Part shown: positions 22,166 to 31,070 of the stretch, piece after piece
Position numbering within the stretch: the stretch's first letter is position 1
Layout: each line of letters opens with the position of its first letter
Assembly: GCA_041685075.1 (NCBI GenBank)
Contig: JAWLGN010000027.1
Coordinates: 1-31,223, forward strand
Origin: JAMCRM01 sp041685075
GTDB lineage: Bacteria; Acidobacteriota; Terriglobia; Bryobacterales; Bryobacteraceae
DNA length: 31,223 nt
Direction: 5' to 3'
The notes under the pieces: generated by a model
What the model saw: the letters and a program-made list of their open reading frames with translations, nothing else
What the model was told of the DNA's origin: nothing
Database searches by the model: none
Translations under genes and position numbers: made by a program

Positions 22166-23573
22166 AGCCGCCCCCCAGCGCGCGATACAACTGCACCAGC
22201 GCCACCAGTTCGTCGCGCCTGGCACGGGTCAGGTTCAGTTCGGCCGCGAACAGGTCTCTGTCCGCGTCGAGCGCGTTCAACAGCGGATCCACTCCGCCGG
22301 TATACCTCACGTATGCCAGCCGCGCCCGGTCCTTGAGCGTGACAACCAGCGCCTCCTGTTCCGCCCGCGCCTCCCGGGTTCTCTGGTAGGCGACGAGCGC
22401 ATCCGCCACCTCGCGGAAGGCCGTCTGGACGGCTTTTTCATACCGAATGACCGCGATCTCACGCTGCGCCGCCGCCAGTTTCGCGTTCGAACGCAGCCTG
22501 CCGCCCGTGAAGGCCGGCTGCGAAACTTGCGGCGCGAACTGCCACATCCCAGTCGAGCCGCTGAACAGGCTGGTGAGCGCGTTGCTCTGCGATCCCAACA
22601 GCCCCGTCAGGCTGATGCGCGGAAAGTACGCCGCCCGCGCGCCGTCGACCCGGGCGTCTGCCGCGGCCAGGGTCTGCCCGGCGGCCCGGATGTCCGGCCT
22701 GCGTTCGAGTAGCGCCGACGGCAGTCCCGCGGGCACGGCCGGCGGCTGCTCCTGCGCGCTCAGGGCGGTTCCCCGCCGGATGTGCGACGGGCTGGCGCCG
22801 GTCAGCAGGCTGATCCGGTTTTCCGCCTGCTCGATGGCCTGCCGGATGCGCGGGATGGTCTCCGAAGCCGTGTACACCAGTTGCTCGCCCTGCCGCACGT
22901 CGAGTTGGGTTGCCAGCCCCCGTTGCTCCCGCAGCTTAATCAGCCGCAGGGAATCTTCGCGCGTCGCCAGGGTGCGCCTGGCGATCTCGAGTTCCGCGTC
23001 AAGCTCCAGCAGGTTGAAGTACTCCGCGGCAACTTCGCCCACCAGCGTCATCATCACGGCCTTGCGGTTCTCCTCGGCCGCCAGCACCTCGGCACGCGCG
23101 GCCTCGTTGGCGCTGCGCAGCCTTCCCCAGACGTCGATCTCGTACGACAGCAGGTTCAACGCCACGGTTCCGAAGGTCCGGTTCTGCTGGAATCCCTGCG
23201 GAATGGGGTAGTTCCCGCCGCGGGATATGCGCAGCGTGGTGGCGTCCACCCCCGCGTTCACCGACGGGTACAGATCCGCCTTGCTGAGGCCGAACGCCGC
23301 CTGCGCCTCCGCCACCCGCGCCACCGCCTCGCGCAGGTCGAAGTTCCGCGCGTACGCCTTCCGGACGAGTTCTCCCAACTGTTCGTCCTTGAAGACTTCG
23401 AACCACTTGAGGTCCGCCAGCGACTCCGTTTCCGTTGCCTGTTGCGGTCCACCGGCCCGGAAAGCGGGCGGAGCCGCGATCGCAGGCCGCCGGTGCTGCG
23501 CGGTGACGCTGCACCCGGTGAACCCGGCAACCGCGATGGCAATAGTTGCGCCTGCAACGATGCGAAAGGTCAT
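22155..23573 (-). CDS. RND efflux outer-membrane lipoprotein (NodT/OprM family)
   Basis: A 472-residue outer-membrane factor. The signal MTFRIVAGATIAIAVAGFTGC ends in a lipobox with Cys21 as the lipidated residue. The two OEP repeats of the TolC family are visible (LVRKAYARNFDLREAVARVAEAQAAFGLSKADLYPSVNAG and its second-half counterpart LAAADARVDGARAAYFPRISLTGLLGS). It forms the exit duct of a tripartite pump. Its ATG overlaps the pump gene stop by four bases, so the three RND genes are translated together. Confidence 0.93.
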   Translation of the reverse strand: MTFRIVAGATIAIAVAGFTGCSVTAQHRRPAIAAPPAFRAGGPQQATETESLADLKWFEVFKDEQLGELVRKAYARNFDLREAVARVAEAQAAFGLSKADLYPSVNAGVDATTLRISRGGNYPIPQGFQQNRTFGTVALNLLSYEIDVWGRLRSANEAARAEVLAAEENRKAVMMTLVGEVAAEYFNLLELDAELEIARRTLATREDSLRLIKLREQRGLATQLDVRQGEQLVYTASETIPRIRQAIEQAENRISLLTGASPSHIRRGTALSAQEQPPAVPAGLPSALLERRPDIRAAGQTLAAADARVDGARAAYFPRISLTGLLGSQSNALTSLFSGSTGMWQFAPQVSQPAFTGGRLRSNAKLAAAQREIAVIRYEKAVQTAFREVADALVAYQRTREARAEQEALVVTLKDRARLAYVRYTGGVDPLLNALDADRDLFAAELNLTRARRDELVALVQLYRALGGGWQE

Positions 23574-26500
23574 GACTGCACTCCTTCGGGCGCGGCAATC
23601 CAGCCTCCGCCGGACATCTTCGTCTCCTCCTGCGAAGATTCGGCCACGGCGGCGGCCCGCTTCCGCGCCACCAGCATATAGATCGAGGGCACCACGAAGA
23701 GCGTGAACGCGGTGCCGATGATCATGCCGCTCACCAGCATCACCCCGATGCTGTTCCGCGCTCCCGCTCCGGGACCGGTTGCCAGCACCAGCGGGAAGTG
23801 GCCCACCACCGTTGCCGCGGAAGTCATGAGCACCGGGCGGAGCCGCGTGCCCGCGGCTTCCACGACGGCTGCCAGCTTCTCCCTTCCCGTCTCCTGCAGA
23901 TGATTGGCAAACTCGACAATCAGAATCCCGTTCTTCGCCACCAGGCCGACCAGCGTGATCAGCCCCACCTGGCTATAGATGTTGAGCGACGTCACCCCCA
24001 GGAACGAAAACAGCAGCGCCCCGGCGATCGCCAGCGGCGCCGAACCCGCGAGAATGATGAACGGATCGCGGAAGCTCTCGAACTGCGCGGCCAGCACCAG
24101 GTAGATCAGGATGGCCGAGAGCAGAAACGTCCCGAGGAACTTGCCGCCCTCCGTCCGCAGCTGGCGCGACTCGCCGGCGTAATCGATGGTGAAGCCCTCG
24201 GGCAGAATACGCCTGGCCTCGTCCTCCAGAACTCGGAGCGCCTGGTCGAGCGATATGCCGGGGGGAATCACGCCTTGAATGCGCACGGCGTTGAGTTGCT
24301 GGAACTTCTTCAGGTCCCGCGGTTCCACGGTGGTCCGCACCGTGGCGAACGTTTCGAGGGGCACCAGCCTGTCGGCCGATCCCGTGATGTAGATCTCGGG
24401 AAGCTGGTCGGGCGTCAGCCGCTGGACCCGCTTCACCTGCGGGATCACCTTGTAGCTGCGGCCCTGGATGCTGAAGCGGTTCACGTAATCCCCGCCCATC
24501 AACGTGGAGAGGTCCTGGCCCGCGCGCGCGAGGTCCACGCCCTGTGAGCGCAGCTTCTCGCGGTCGAAGACGATCTCCGCCTGCGGCTGGTCGAACTTCA
24601 GGTCGGAATCCGCGAACAGGAAGATGCCGCTCGCGAACGCCTTGGCGACCAGTTGGTCGGCGATCTCCGTCAGGCGTTCCGGTTCCGCCGCCGTGCCGAT
24701 CACCAGGTCCACCGGAAACTGCCCTCCGCCGGGAAGCGGCGGCGGCGTCAGCGGAATCGCCCGGATGCCCGCGATCTGCGAGAGCGGCGCCGACACCTCC
24801 ATCAGCAGATCCTGGGCCGTCTTGGTTCGTTCGCTCCACGGCCTGGTCACCATGCCGCCGAACCCGCCGGTCGGCATGGTGATCTGGAAGATGCTGGCGG
24901 TCTCCGGAAACGAGCGGTACACGTCGTGCACCTGCGCGGCGAACATCTTGGTCTGGTCGATCGTGGCGTTGGGCGCCGCCTGCAGGATCGAGAAGACCAC
25001 GCCCTGGTCCTCCGCGGGCGCCAGTTCGCGCTGCGAGAACATGTAGAACGGCACCATCAGCAGCCCGACGATCACCCACAGCACGTAGACCACGGGACGA
25101 AAACGGAGCGTGCCGGAGAGCGTCCGCATGTACGCGCTCCTCAACGCATCGAACCGCCGGTTGATCCAGCCGGCGAACGCGCGGCGGTCGTCTCCCTCGC
25201 GCAGGAGTCTCGACCCCATCATCGGCGACAGCGTCAGCGCCACCACGCCCGAAACCAACACGGCGCCCGCCAGGGTGAAGGCGAACTCGCGGAACAGGGA
25301 GCCGGTCAACCCGCCCTGCAGCCCCACTGGAGCATACACCGCCGCCAGCGTGATGGTGATCGCGATGATCGGACCCACCAGCTCGCGGGCCGCGTAGATG
25401 GCGGCATCGATGGCGGACTTGCCCTCGCGAATGTGCCTCTGGACGTTCTCCACCATCACGATCGCGTCGTCCACCACCAGCCCTACCGAGAGCACGATCG
25501 CCAGCAGCGTCAGGAGGTTGATCGTGAAACCCGCCGCCAGCATCAGGAAAACCGTTCCGATCAGGGAAATCGGAATCGCCACTACCGGCACCAGCACCGC
25601 GCGGAACGATCCCAGAAACAGGAAGATAACCGCGATCACGATCAGCAGCGTCTCGGTCAGGGTGCTGAGCACTTCGTCGATCGCGTCCTGGATGTATTCG
25701 GTCGAGTCGTACGGGATGCCAACCTCCATGCCGGCCGGCAACTGCGCCTGGATCTGGGGGATGGTCTCGCGCACGTTGCGGATCACTTCGAGCGAGTTCG
25801 CCGTGGGGAGCACCCACACCCCCATGAAGGTCGCGGTCTGGCCGTTGAACCGCACATCCTCGTCGTAGTTCTCGGCCCCCAGCATCACGTCGGCGATCTC
25901 GCCGAGGCGCACCACGACCCTGTCGCTTTCCTTGACGATCAGTTGGCGGAACTCCTCGGGCGTCTGCAGGTCCGTGTTGGCCACCAGGTTGACCGAGACC
26001 ATCGACCCCTTGGTTTGGCCGAGCGCCGCAAGGTAGTTGTTCCGCGCCAGCGCCTCGCGAACGTCGCTGGGCGAGATGCCGAGCGCGGCCATCCTGTCGG
26101 GCTTGAGCCAGATGCGCATCGCGAAGGTGCGGTTGCCGAGAATATCGGCCCGCTGCACGCCGCTCACCGCGCTCAGCTTCGGCTGCACCACCCGCATCAG
26201 GTAATCGGTGATCTGGTTCTGGTCCAGGTCGGCCGATGAAAAGCCTAGGTACAGGGCGGCGAACTGATTGTCCGCGGTTTCGAGTTCAATCTCCGGCGCC
26301 TCGGCCTCGGGCGGAAGGTCGTTGCGCACCTGGGCGACTTTTGCCTGTATCTGGGTCAGTGCCGCGTTGGTATCGTAGTTCAGCTTCAGGTGAACCGTGA
26401 TGGTGCTCAGGCCCTGCGCGCTCGAGGATTCGATGTAGTCGATGCCGTCGGCGCTGGCGATCACGCGCTCGAGCGGCGTGGTGATGAACCCCCGCACCAG

Positions 26501-26671
26501 GTCCGCGTTGGCCCCCACGTACACGGTCGTCACCTTCACCACCGCGATGTCGCTGCGGGGATACTGGCGCACGCTCAAAGAGCGCACGGCCTGCAAGCCC
26601 GCGATCAGGATCACCAGGTTGACGACGATCGCCAGTACGGGACGCTTGACGAAGATATCGGTGAATCTCAC
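23570..26671 (-). CDS. RND efflux pump, HAE1/AcrB-type inner-membrane subunit
   Basis: A 1033-residue protein, the normal length for the hydrophobe/amphiphile efflux family. The GTG at 26671 follows GGAGG at eight bases and directly abuts the adaptor stop (TAAGTG). It begins MRFTDIFVKRPVLAIVVNLVILIAG. The proton-relay aspartates are in GLVVDDAIVMVENVQRH of TM4, and the large periplasmic porter loops and twelve helices are as expected (FLFLGSFRAVLVPVVAIPISLIGT; ILIYLVLAAQFESFRDPFIIL). Substrates are likely hydrophobic compounds. No frameshift or missing segment is seen. Confidence 0.96.
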   Translation of the reverse strand: MRFTDIFVKRPVLAIVVNLVILIAGLQAVRSLSVRQYPRSDIAVVKVTTVYVGANADLVRGFITTPLERVIASADGIDYIESSSAQGLSTITVHLKLNYDTNAALTQIQAKVAQVRNDLPPEAEAPEIELETADNQFAALYLGFSSADLDQNQITDYLMRVVQPKLSAVSGVQRADILGNRTFAMRIWLKPDRMAALGISPSDVREALARNNYLAALGQTKGSMVSVNLVANTDLQTPEEFRQLIVKESDRVVVRLGEIADVMLGAENYDEDVRFNGQTATFMGVWVLPTANSLEVIRNVRETIPQIQAQLPAGMEVGIPYDSTEYIQDAIDEVLSTLTETLLIVIAVIFLFLGSFRAVLVPVVAIPISLIGTVFLMLAAGFTINLLTLLAIVLSVGLVVDDAIVMVENVQRHIREGKSAIDAAIYAARELVGPIIAITITLAAVYAPVGLQGGLTGSLFREFAFTLAGAVLVSGVVALTLSPMMGSRLLREGDDRRAFAGWINRRFDALRSAYMRTLSGTLRFRPVVYVLWVIVGLLMVPFYMFSQRELAPAEDQGVVFSILQAAPNATIDQTKMFAAQVHDVYRSFPETASIFQITMPTGGFGGMVTRPWSERTKTAQDLLMEVSAPLSQIAGIRAIPLTPPPLPGGGQFPVDLVIGTAAEPERLTEIADQLVAKAFASGIFLFADSDLKFDQPQAEIVFDREKLRSQGVDLARAGQDLSTLMGGDYVNRFSIQGRSYKVIPQVKRVQRLTPDQLPEIYITGSADRLVPLETFATVRTTVEPRDLKKFQQLNAVRIQGVIPPGISLDQALRVLEDEARRILPEGFTIDYAGESRQLRTEGGKFLGTFLLSAILIYLVLAAQFESFRDPFIILAGSAPLAIAGALLFSFLGVTSLNIYSQVGLITLVGLVAKNGILIVEFANHLQETGREKLAAVVEAAGTRLRPVLMTSAATVVGHFPLVLATGPGAGARNSIGVMLVSGMIIGTAFTLFVVPSIYMLVARKRAAAVAESSQEETKMSGGGWIAAPEGVQS

Positions 26672-27799
26672 TTAACTGTCCTCCGGTCTGGGCGCCGGGC
26701 TGTTCGACGGCCGCACCTTGTTGTTGACCAGCACGGCGGCGCCGTTGCGAAGCTTGAAGACCCCCGAGGTCACCACCTCTTCCCCGGGCTTCACCCCGGA
26801 GACAACCGCCACCTGGTCGCCCCGGGAGCCCTCGATTTTCACGAACTGCTGCCGGACCCCCTTATACTCGGCGCCCTTGGCGTCTTTCAGGTTCGTTACG
26901 ACGAACACCGAATCGCCGTAGGGGGCGTAGCTGACGGCGCTCGCCGGCACCGGCACGACCGAGCGGCTCTGGCCGATCGGCACTTCCACCTGGACGAACA
27001 TGCCCGGCCGCAGCGCGCCCTGGGGATTCGCAATGGTGGCCTGTATCTGCATGTTCCGGGTCGCTTCGTCCACCTGGGAATCCTTCGCGGTAATCTTCCC
27101 GTGAAAGACCGCGTTTCCCCCGTCCGCTGGAGTAATACGTACGGTGTAATGAATCTGTAACTTGCCCGCATGTTGCTGGGGTACGCCGAAGTTGACATAG
27201 ATAGGATCCAGCGCTTGCAGCGAGACCACCGCGTCGCCGGCGGACAGGAACTGCCCCAGGTTGACTTGGCGGATACCCAGAATGCCGCTGAAGGGCGCCC
27301 GAATGGTCTTTCGCTCGATGGTCGCCTGGATTTCCTCGACCCTTGCATCGGTCTGTTTCTGTTCCGCCGCAGCGCGGTCGAATTCCGCCTTGGACACCGC
27401 GCCTTCCTGGACCAGACCCTCCAGGCGCGCAAAGTTTAACTCTGCAAGCTCCCGTTCGGCCTGCGCTTCGGCCAACTGGGCACGTTCCTGGCGCGTGTCG
27501 AGTTCCACCAGCACGTCGCCTTCGCGGACTGAATCGCCGGACTCGAACGCGATGCGGCTTACGATGCCCGGAAGATCGGCGCTGACGTTGACGCCCTGTA
27601 CTGCGGCGACCGTCCCGATCACGCTGAACGTGTTCGGCCACCTCTCCTGCCGCGCGACGATGGTGGTGACCGCTTCCGGAGGAGGCTGGAACGAAGCGCC
27701 CGCCTGAATGGCCGCCTGAATCTGCCGGAATTTTACAAAACCCAGTCCGCCCACGATCCCGGCAAGTAGAACCAGCATGACAATCATTCGCTTCCACAT
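26672..27799 (-). CDS. RND efflux periplasmic adaptor (membrane fusion protein)
   Basis: A 375-residue adaptor of the AcrA/MexE type. It has an N-terminal anchor helix (MIVMLVLLAGIVGGLGFVKF), lipoyl halves (GVNVSADLPGIVSRIAFESGDSVREGDVLVELD and TIRAPFSGILGIRQVNLGQFLSAGDAVVSLQ), a coiled-coil hairpin between them (AQLAEAQAERELAELNFARLEGLVQEGAVSKAEFDRA), then beta-barrel and membrane-proximal domains. It bridges the pump and the outer-membrane duct. It is the first gene of the operon, behind an AGGA-type ribosome site and a TetR-type inverted repeat. Confidence 0.95.
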   Translation of the reverse strand: MWKRMIVMLVLLAGIVGGLGFVKFRQIQAAIQAGASFQPPPEAVTTIVARQERWPNTFSVIGTVAAVQGVNVSADLPGIVSRIAFESGDSVREGDVLVELDTRQERAQLAEAQAERELAELNFARLEGLVQEGAVSKAEFDRAAAEQKQTDARVEEIQATIERKTIRAPFSGILGIRQVNLGQFLSAGDAVVSLQALDPIYVNFGVPQQHAGKLQIHYTVRITPADGGNAVFHGKITAKDSQVDEATRNMQIQATIANPQGALRPGMFVQVEVPIGQSRSVVPVPASAVSYAPYGDSVFVVTNLKDAKGAEYKGVRQQFVKIEGSRGDQVAVVSGVKPGEEVVTSGVFKLRNGAAVLVNNKVRPSNSPAPRPEDS

Positions 27800-27818
27800 A
27801 AGGTTATTCCTACCCCGA

Positions 27819-27837
27819 ATATACGTTCAGTATGTAT
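27819..27837 (-). promoter_or_regulatory. Possible TetR-type operator overlapping the RND operon -10
   Basis: On the minus strand ATACATACTGAACGTATAT has ATAC/GTAT arms around a five-base centre, with one further matched pair outside a mismatch, resembling AcrR/TetR sites of efflux operons. It overlaps a TATATT -10 candidate (plus 27818-27823) about 20 bases before the adaptor start. No TetR gene is in the window. Confidence 0.4.
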
Positions 27838-27871
27838 CTACGAACATGAAGGGGGGATTAATCGCTAACCT

Positions 27872-27904
27872 GCAGTACTGCTGTTTGTGTAGATGAAGTA
27901 CTGC
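27872..27904. repeat. Paired AGTACTGC repeats upstream of the RND operon
   Basis: GCAGTACTGC (27872-27881) is a perfect 10-bp palindrome and AGTACTGC recurs at 27897-27904, so the pair can also be read as an inverted repeat GCAGTACT/AGTACTGC. It lies in the 272-base non-coding stretch between the RND adaptor and the ADOP permease, in which I see no gene. It may be a further regulator site or part of a terminator for the ADOP gene. Confidence 0.35.
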
Positions 27905-28071
27905 CAGGACGCGATTGTTAAACTAACATCGGCTGCGCCGCCGGCGTCGGGATCACCGCGCAGGGCGGTCTTGAGCTGCCCGCACTTCCCCATACCGTGA
28001 AACGCGAAAAACAGCGCCGCGTCGGGCTCACCTTCGGTACGCGTTTGCACGAGAGGCCGCCGGAGCGCCTT

Positions 28072-30468
28072 TCACTCCTGGCGCAGGATGCGTTCCGGCT
28101 GGATGCGGAGCGCGGCGGCGGCTGGGAGGATGCACGCCAGGATGGCCGTGACCATGGTTGCCAACGCCGCGCCGCACACCAGGACAGGTGCCACGTTCAC
28201 GGGCGGCACCACCGAGGCCACCGCGTGACGAATGGCGTAGGCCAGGGCCGCACCGGCCAGCAAGCCCAAGCCCGCCAGCGAACCTCCGCGGCGCGTGAAA
28301 CTCCAAAGCAGCGAGCGGTTCGAGGCTCCGAGTGCGCGCCGGATGGCGATCTCCCGCCGGCGCTGCGCTACCATTCCGGCGGTCACCCCGTAGATGCCGA
28401 TCAGGGTCATCGAGAGGGCCGCGACGGCGCATCCGCCCAGCACCAATCCGAGCCGGCGGGCATCGGCGATGTGCCGGCCGGCAACGTCGGTCAAAGCATC
28501 CAGTTCGCCCAGCGCCAGGTGATGGTCGATGCGCCATACGGACTGCCGCAGCGCCGGAGCCAGGGTTGACGGTGGAAGCTTGCTGCGCACGATAGCAGCG
28601 GCCTGCGGCGGCGGGTAGATGGAGTAGGGAGTATAGATCGCGCCGGTTTCGCCCGCTGCCGTCAGAGAAACCGGCCGCACGTCCCCCGCGACCCCCACAA
28701 TGGTGAGGCGGCGCTCGTTCAACTCCATGGCGCGCCCGAGAGCTTCTGCCTCGCTATTCCAATAGCGCCGCGCCACGGTCCGGCTGACCATGGCAACCAG
28801 TGCGTCCGGCTGCAAATCGGTAGAGACGAATTCGCGGCCCGCCAGCACCGGAATCCCGAGGACGGAGAAGTAACCCGGACTGCACGTATAGTAGTAGGCG
28901 ACCGGTCCCTCCTCACCCGGCGCGGGATGCCTCCCATCGGGATAGAACGAGTTCAGCAGGCCCGATCCGCTAAGCGGCGCCGGAGACACGATGGCCGCCG
29001 CCTGCACGCCGGGCACGGCTTCGAGCTGGCCCAGCAAGGCGTGATAGAAACCGATGCGCTGCCGGGGCAGGTACTGCTTGCCGGGCAGCGAGAACCTCAG
29101 GCTGACCCGCTCGCGCGTTTCCAGACCCGGGTTCACTGCGCGCAGCAGGCGCACATTCTGTAAGGCCATCATGGCGCCGTGAAGCAGCACCACCGCCAGG
29201 GCAACCTCCACGACCACGCAGAGGGCCGAAAGAAAGGTTGCTCGCCCTCCCACTCCCGACCCCGCCGCGGCCGATTTCAGCAGGTCCGTAAGATTGCGGC
29301 GCCGCACCGTAATGGCCGGCAGCAGGCCAAAGATCACGCCGGCCAACAGCGAAATGCCCAGCGTGAAGAAGGCCACCCGCCAGTCCATCCGGACGTCGAA
29401 GACCGGGCCGGCATCGAAGAGGCCCGCGGCCGTCAGGAACCGGTGACCCCAGGAGGCCAGCAGCAGGCCTACACACCCGCCCACCAGCGCCTCCAGAAGG
29501 CTTTCCACCGTGAGGTGCCGGAGCACCTGCCGCCCGGAAGCTCCCAACGCGGCACGGATAGCGAACTCGCGCTGCCGCTCTGCGAGGCGGGAAACCTTAA
29601 TGTTGGCAACGTTCACGCAGGTGATCAGCAGAACCAGGACTACCGTCAGGCTCAAGGCCCATAGGGCCGTCTTCAGGTTGCTGCCGAGCGCCATTTCGTT
29701 CACCGTCCGCAGCCGGCTGGTGGTGCCTCCGGGGACCGCGTGCGCGGCGGCCATTCCCTGGGTGATCCCCTGGAATTCGGCGCGGGCCTGCTCTACGGAA
29801 ACTCCAGGCCGGAGGCGGCCGATCACGTCGAAGAACCGGTAACCGCGTTGGAGTTCCACGGCACTCGGCACGAGCGGGACGAAGATGGCGTCGGAAGAGA
29901 CACCCACCCAGTTGAAGCCGGGAGGAAAGACGCCCACCAGCACCCTGGTCACGTCATCAAAGGTGACGGGGCGGCCGATGGCCCGCGGATCGGCCCCCAG
30001 GTTCCGCCGCCAGAAGCTCGCTGTAGCCATGAACACGCCATCCCGGCCGCTCTCGAACTCCTCGCGGAGGAATCCGCGCCCCAGGAAGGCATCCGTTTGG
30101 GTGATCGCCATGAAATCCTGGGTAACTCGCAGGGCGACGATCTCCTGCGGATCTCCCTGGCCCACCAGGGTTACGGGTTGCCGGCGCGACGCGATCATGC
30201 TGCCGAACGAGTGCTGTCTGCCCGCATAGTCCTGGAAGTCCGCATAGGAGAGGGCCGTCGTTTTCTGAGCGCCGCGGAGCCATACCATGACCAGGTTCTG
30301 CGGCTCCCGAAAACCCAGCAGCGGCTTGAATAACAGGGCGTTCACGATGGTAAAGACCAGGGCGTTCGCGCCGATGGCCAGGCTGATCGATAACAGGATG
30401 GCAAGCGTGGCCAGTGGCCTTTTGCGGATTTGGAGACCCGCAAATATCAAATCCATTCGAAGGCCCAT
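28072..30468 (-). CDS. ADOP-type ABC transporter permease (MacB/FtsX, duplicated, no ATPase partner)
   Basis: A 798-residue protein. The ATG at 30468 has GGAGG six bases upstream; an earlier frame start at 30525 lacks one. The architecture is the acidobacterial duplicated orphan permease: TM helix (LATLAILLSISLAIGANALVFTIVNALLF), MacB-like periplasmic domain, FtsX three-helix block (LWALSLTVVLVLLITCVNVANI...RQREFAIRAALGASGRQ), then a second copy ending VAQRRREIAIRRALGASNRSLLWSFTRRGG and a last helix pair. No ATP-binding subunit gene is nearby, which is usual for these proteins. MacB relatives do not transport through the membrane but transmit force to periplasmic partners; the role of ADOP proteins is unclear. 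It is monocistronic here. Confidence 0.93.
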   Translation of the reverse strand: MGLRMDLIFAGLQIRKRPLATLAILLSISLAIGANALVFTIVNALLFKPLLGFREPQNLVMVWLRGAQKTTALSYADFQDYAGRQHSFGSMIASRRQPVTLVGQGDPQEIVALRVTQDFMAITQTDAFLGRGFLREEFESGRDGVFMATASFWRRNLGADPRAIGRPVTFDDVTRVLVGVFPPGFNWVGVSSDAIFVPLVPSAVELQRGYRFFDVIGRLRPGVSVEQARAEFQGITQGMAAAHAVPGGTTSRLRTVNEMALGSNLKTALWALSLTVVLVLLITCVNVANIKVSRLAERQREFAIRAALGASGRQVLRHLTVESLLEALVGGCVGLLLASWGHRFLTAAGLFDAGPVFDVRMDWRVAFFTLGISLLAGVIFGLLPAITVRRRNLTDLLKSAAAGSGVGGRATFLSALCVVVEVALAVVLLHGAMMALQNVRLLRAVNPGLETRERVSLRFSLPGKQYLPRQRIGFYHALLGQLEAVPGVQAAAIVSPAPLSGSGLLNSFYPDGRHPAPGEEGPVAYYYTCSPGYFSVLGIPVLAGREFVSTDLQPDALVAMVSRTVARRYWNSEAEALGRAMELNERRLTIVGVAGDVRPVSLTAAGETGAIYTPYSIYPPPQAAAIVRSKLPPSTLAPALRQSVWRIDHHLALGELDALTDVAGRHIADARRLGLVLGGCAVAALSMTLIGIYGVTAGMVAQRRREIAIRRALGASNRSLLWSFTRRGGSLAGLGLLAGAALAYAIRHAVASVVPPVNVAPVLVCGAALATMVTAILACILPAAAALRIQPERILRQE

Positions 30469-30620
30469 GTTACGCCTCCCGATCAGTGAACTTAGCGAGG
30501 GCCGGGGCAACATGGCGGATGCCATGCTGCCGTAGTGACTGTATCACGTGCGCGCGCCCGGCGCACCGCACTGCCGTCACGTCATCCAGCGGTCGACCGT
30601 GATCCCTTTCAGGGCGTGAC

Positions 30621-30626
30621 TACAAT
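30621..30626 (+). promoter_or_regulatory. TACAAT -10 candidate of the SnoaL-like gene
   Basis: TACAAT overlaps the first candidate ATG (30625). If it is the -10 box, transcription starts near 30633 and the in-frame ATG at 30634 would be a leaderless start. No Shine-Dalgarno sequence precedes either ATG, and no good -35 is seen. Confidence 0.35.
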
Positions 30627-31053
30627 GGTGCTCATGGCTCCGACGGCTCGCACCCGTGACTTCTTCGAACGTTACGCAAAGCTCTCGACAGGAACTCAAA
30701 TCGAAGCCTTGGCTGGACTATATGCACCGACATTCATCGTCGGCAGCCCCCAAGGAAGTCAGGCGTACACGAACGACTCGCAGTTTCTCGAGTGGCTCCG
30801 ACAGGTCGGGGACTTCAACCGCCATCACGGCATGCGTTCCGTCGCCGTGGTCGACATTCGCGAACTGGTGCTCAGTCCGGTTCACGTCCTGGCAACGGTC
30901 AAGTGGGGCGTGCAGTTCGAAAAGACGGGTGACCAACTCATCGAGTTCGACAGCTCGTATCTGCTCGAGAGGGCCGAGGACACCTGGAAAATCCTGACCT
31001 ATGTCACGGCGGCCGATCAGATCGAAGAGATGAGAAAGGCAGGCCTGCTCTGA
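30625..31053 (+). CDS. Small NTF2/SnoaL-like domain protein
   Basis: A 142-residue protein from the ATG at 30625, or 139 residues from the ATG at 30634, which I consider equally likely because of the TACAAT box; the open frame back to 30535 looks non-coding. The pattern is that of an NTF2-like fold: N-terminal helix (TRDFFERYAKLSTGTQIEALAGLYAPTFIVGSP), second helix (NDSQFLEWLRQVGDFNRHHG), then beta strands (SVAVVDIRELVLSPVHVLATVKWGVQFEK, EFDSSYLLERAEDTWKILTYVTAAD). Such proteins include small isomerases, binding proteins and many of unknown role. No catalytic residue can be assigned. It is divergent from the ADOP gene across 156 bases. Confidence 0.75.
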   Translation: MVLMAPTARTRDFFERYAKLSTGTQIEALAGLYAPTFIVGSPQGSQAYTNDSQFLEWLRQVGDFNRHHGMRSVAVVDIRELVLSPVHVLATVKWGVQFEKTGDQLIEFDSSYLLERAEDTWKILTYVTAADQIEEMRKAGLL

Positions 31054-31070
31054 CTGCCGGTCCGGTCGGG

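Noticed and set aside
27865..28050. 61-codon minus-strand frame and overlapping plus-strand frame from 27997 in the RND-ADOP gap
   Set aside because: No Shine-Dalgarno sequence or recognisable sequence; the plus frame runs antisense into the ADOP gene.
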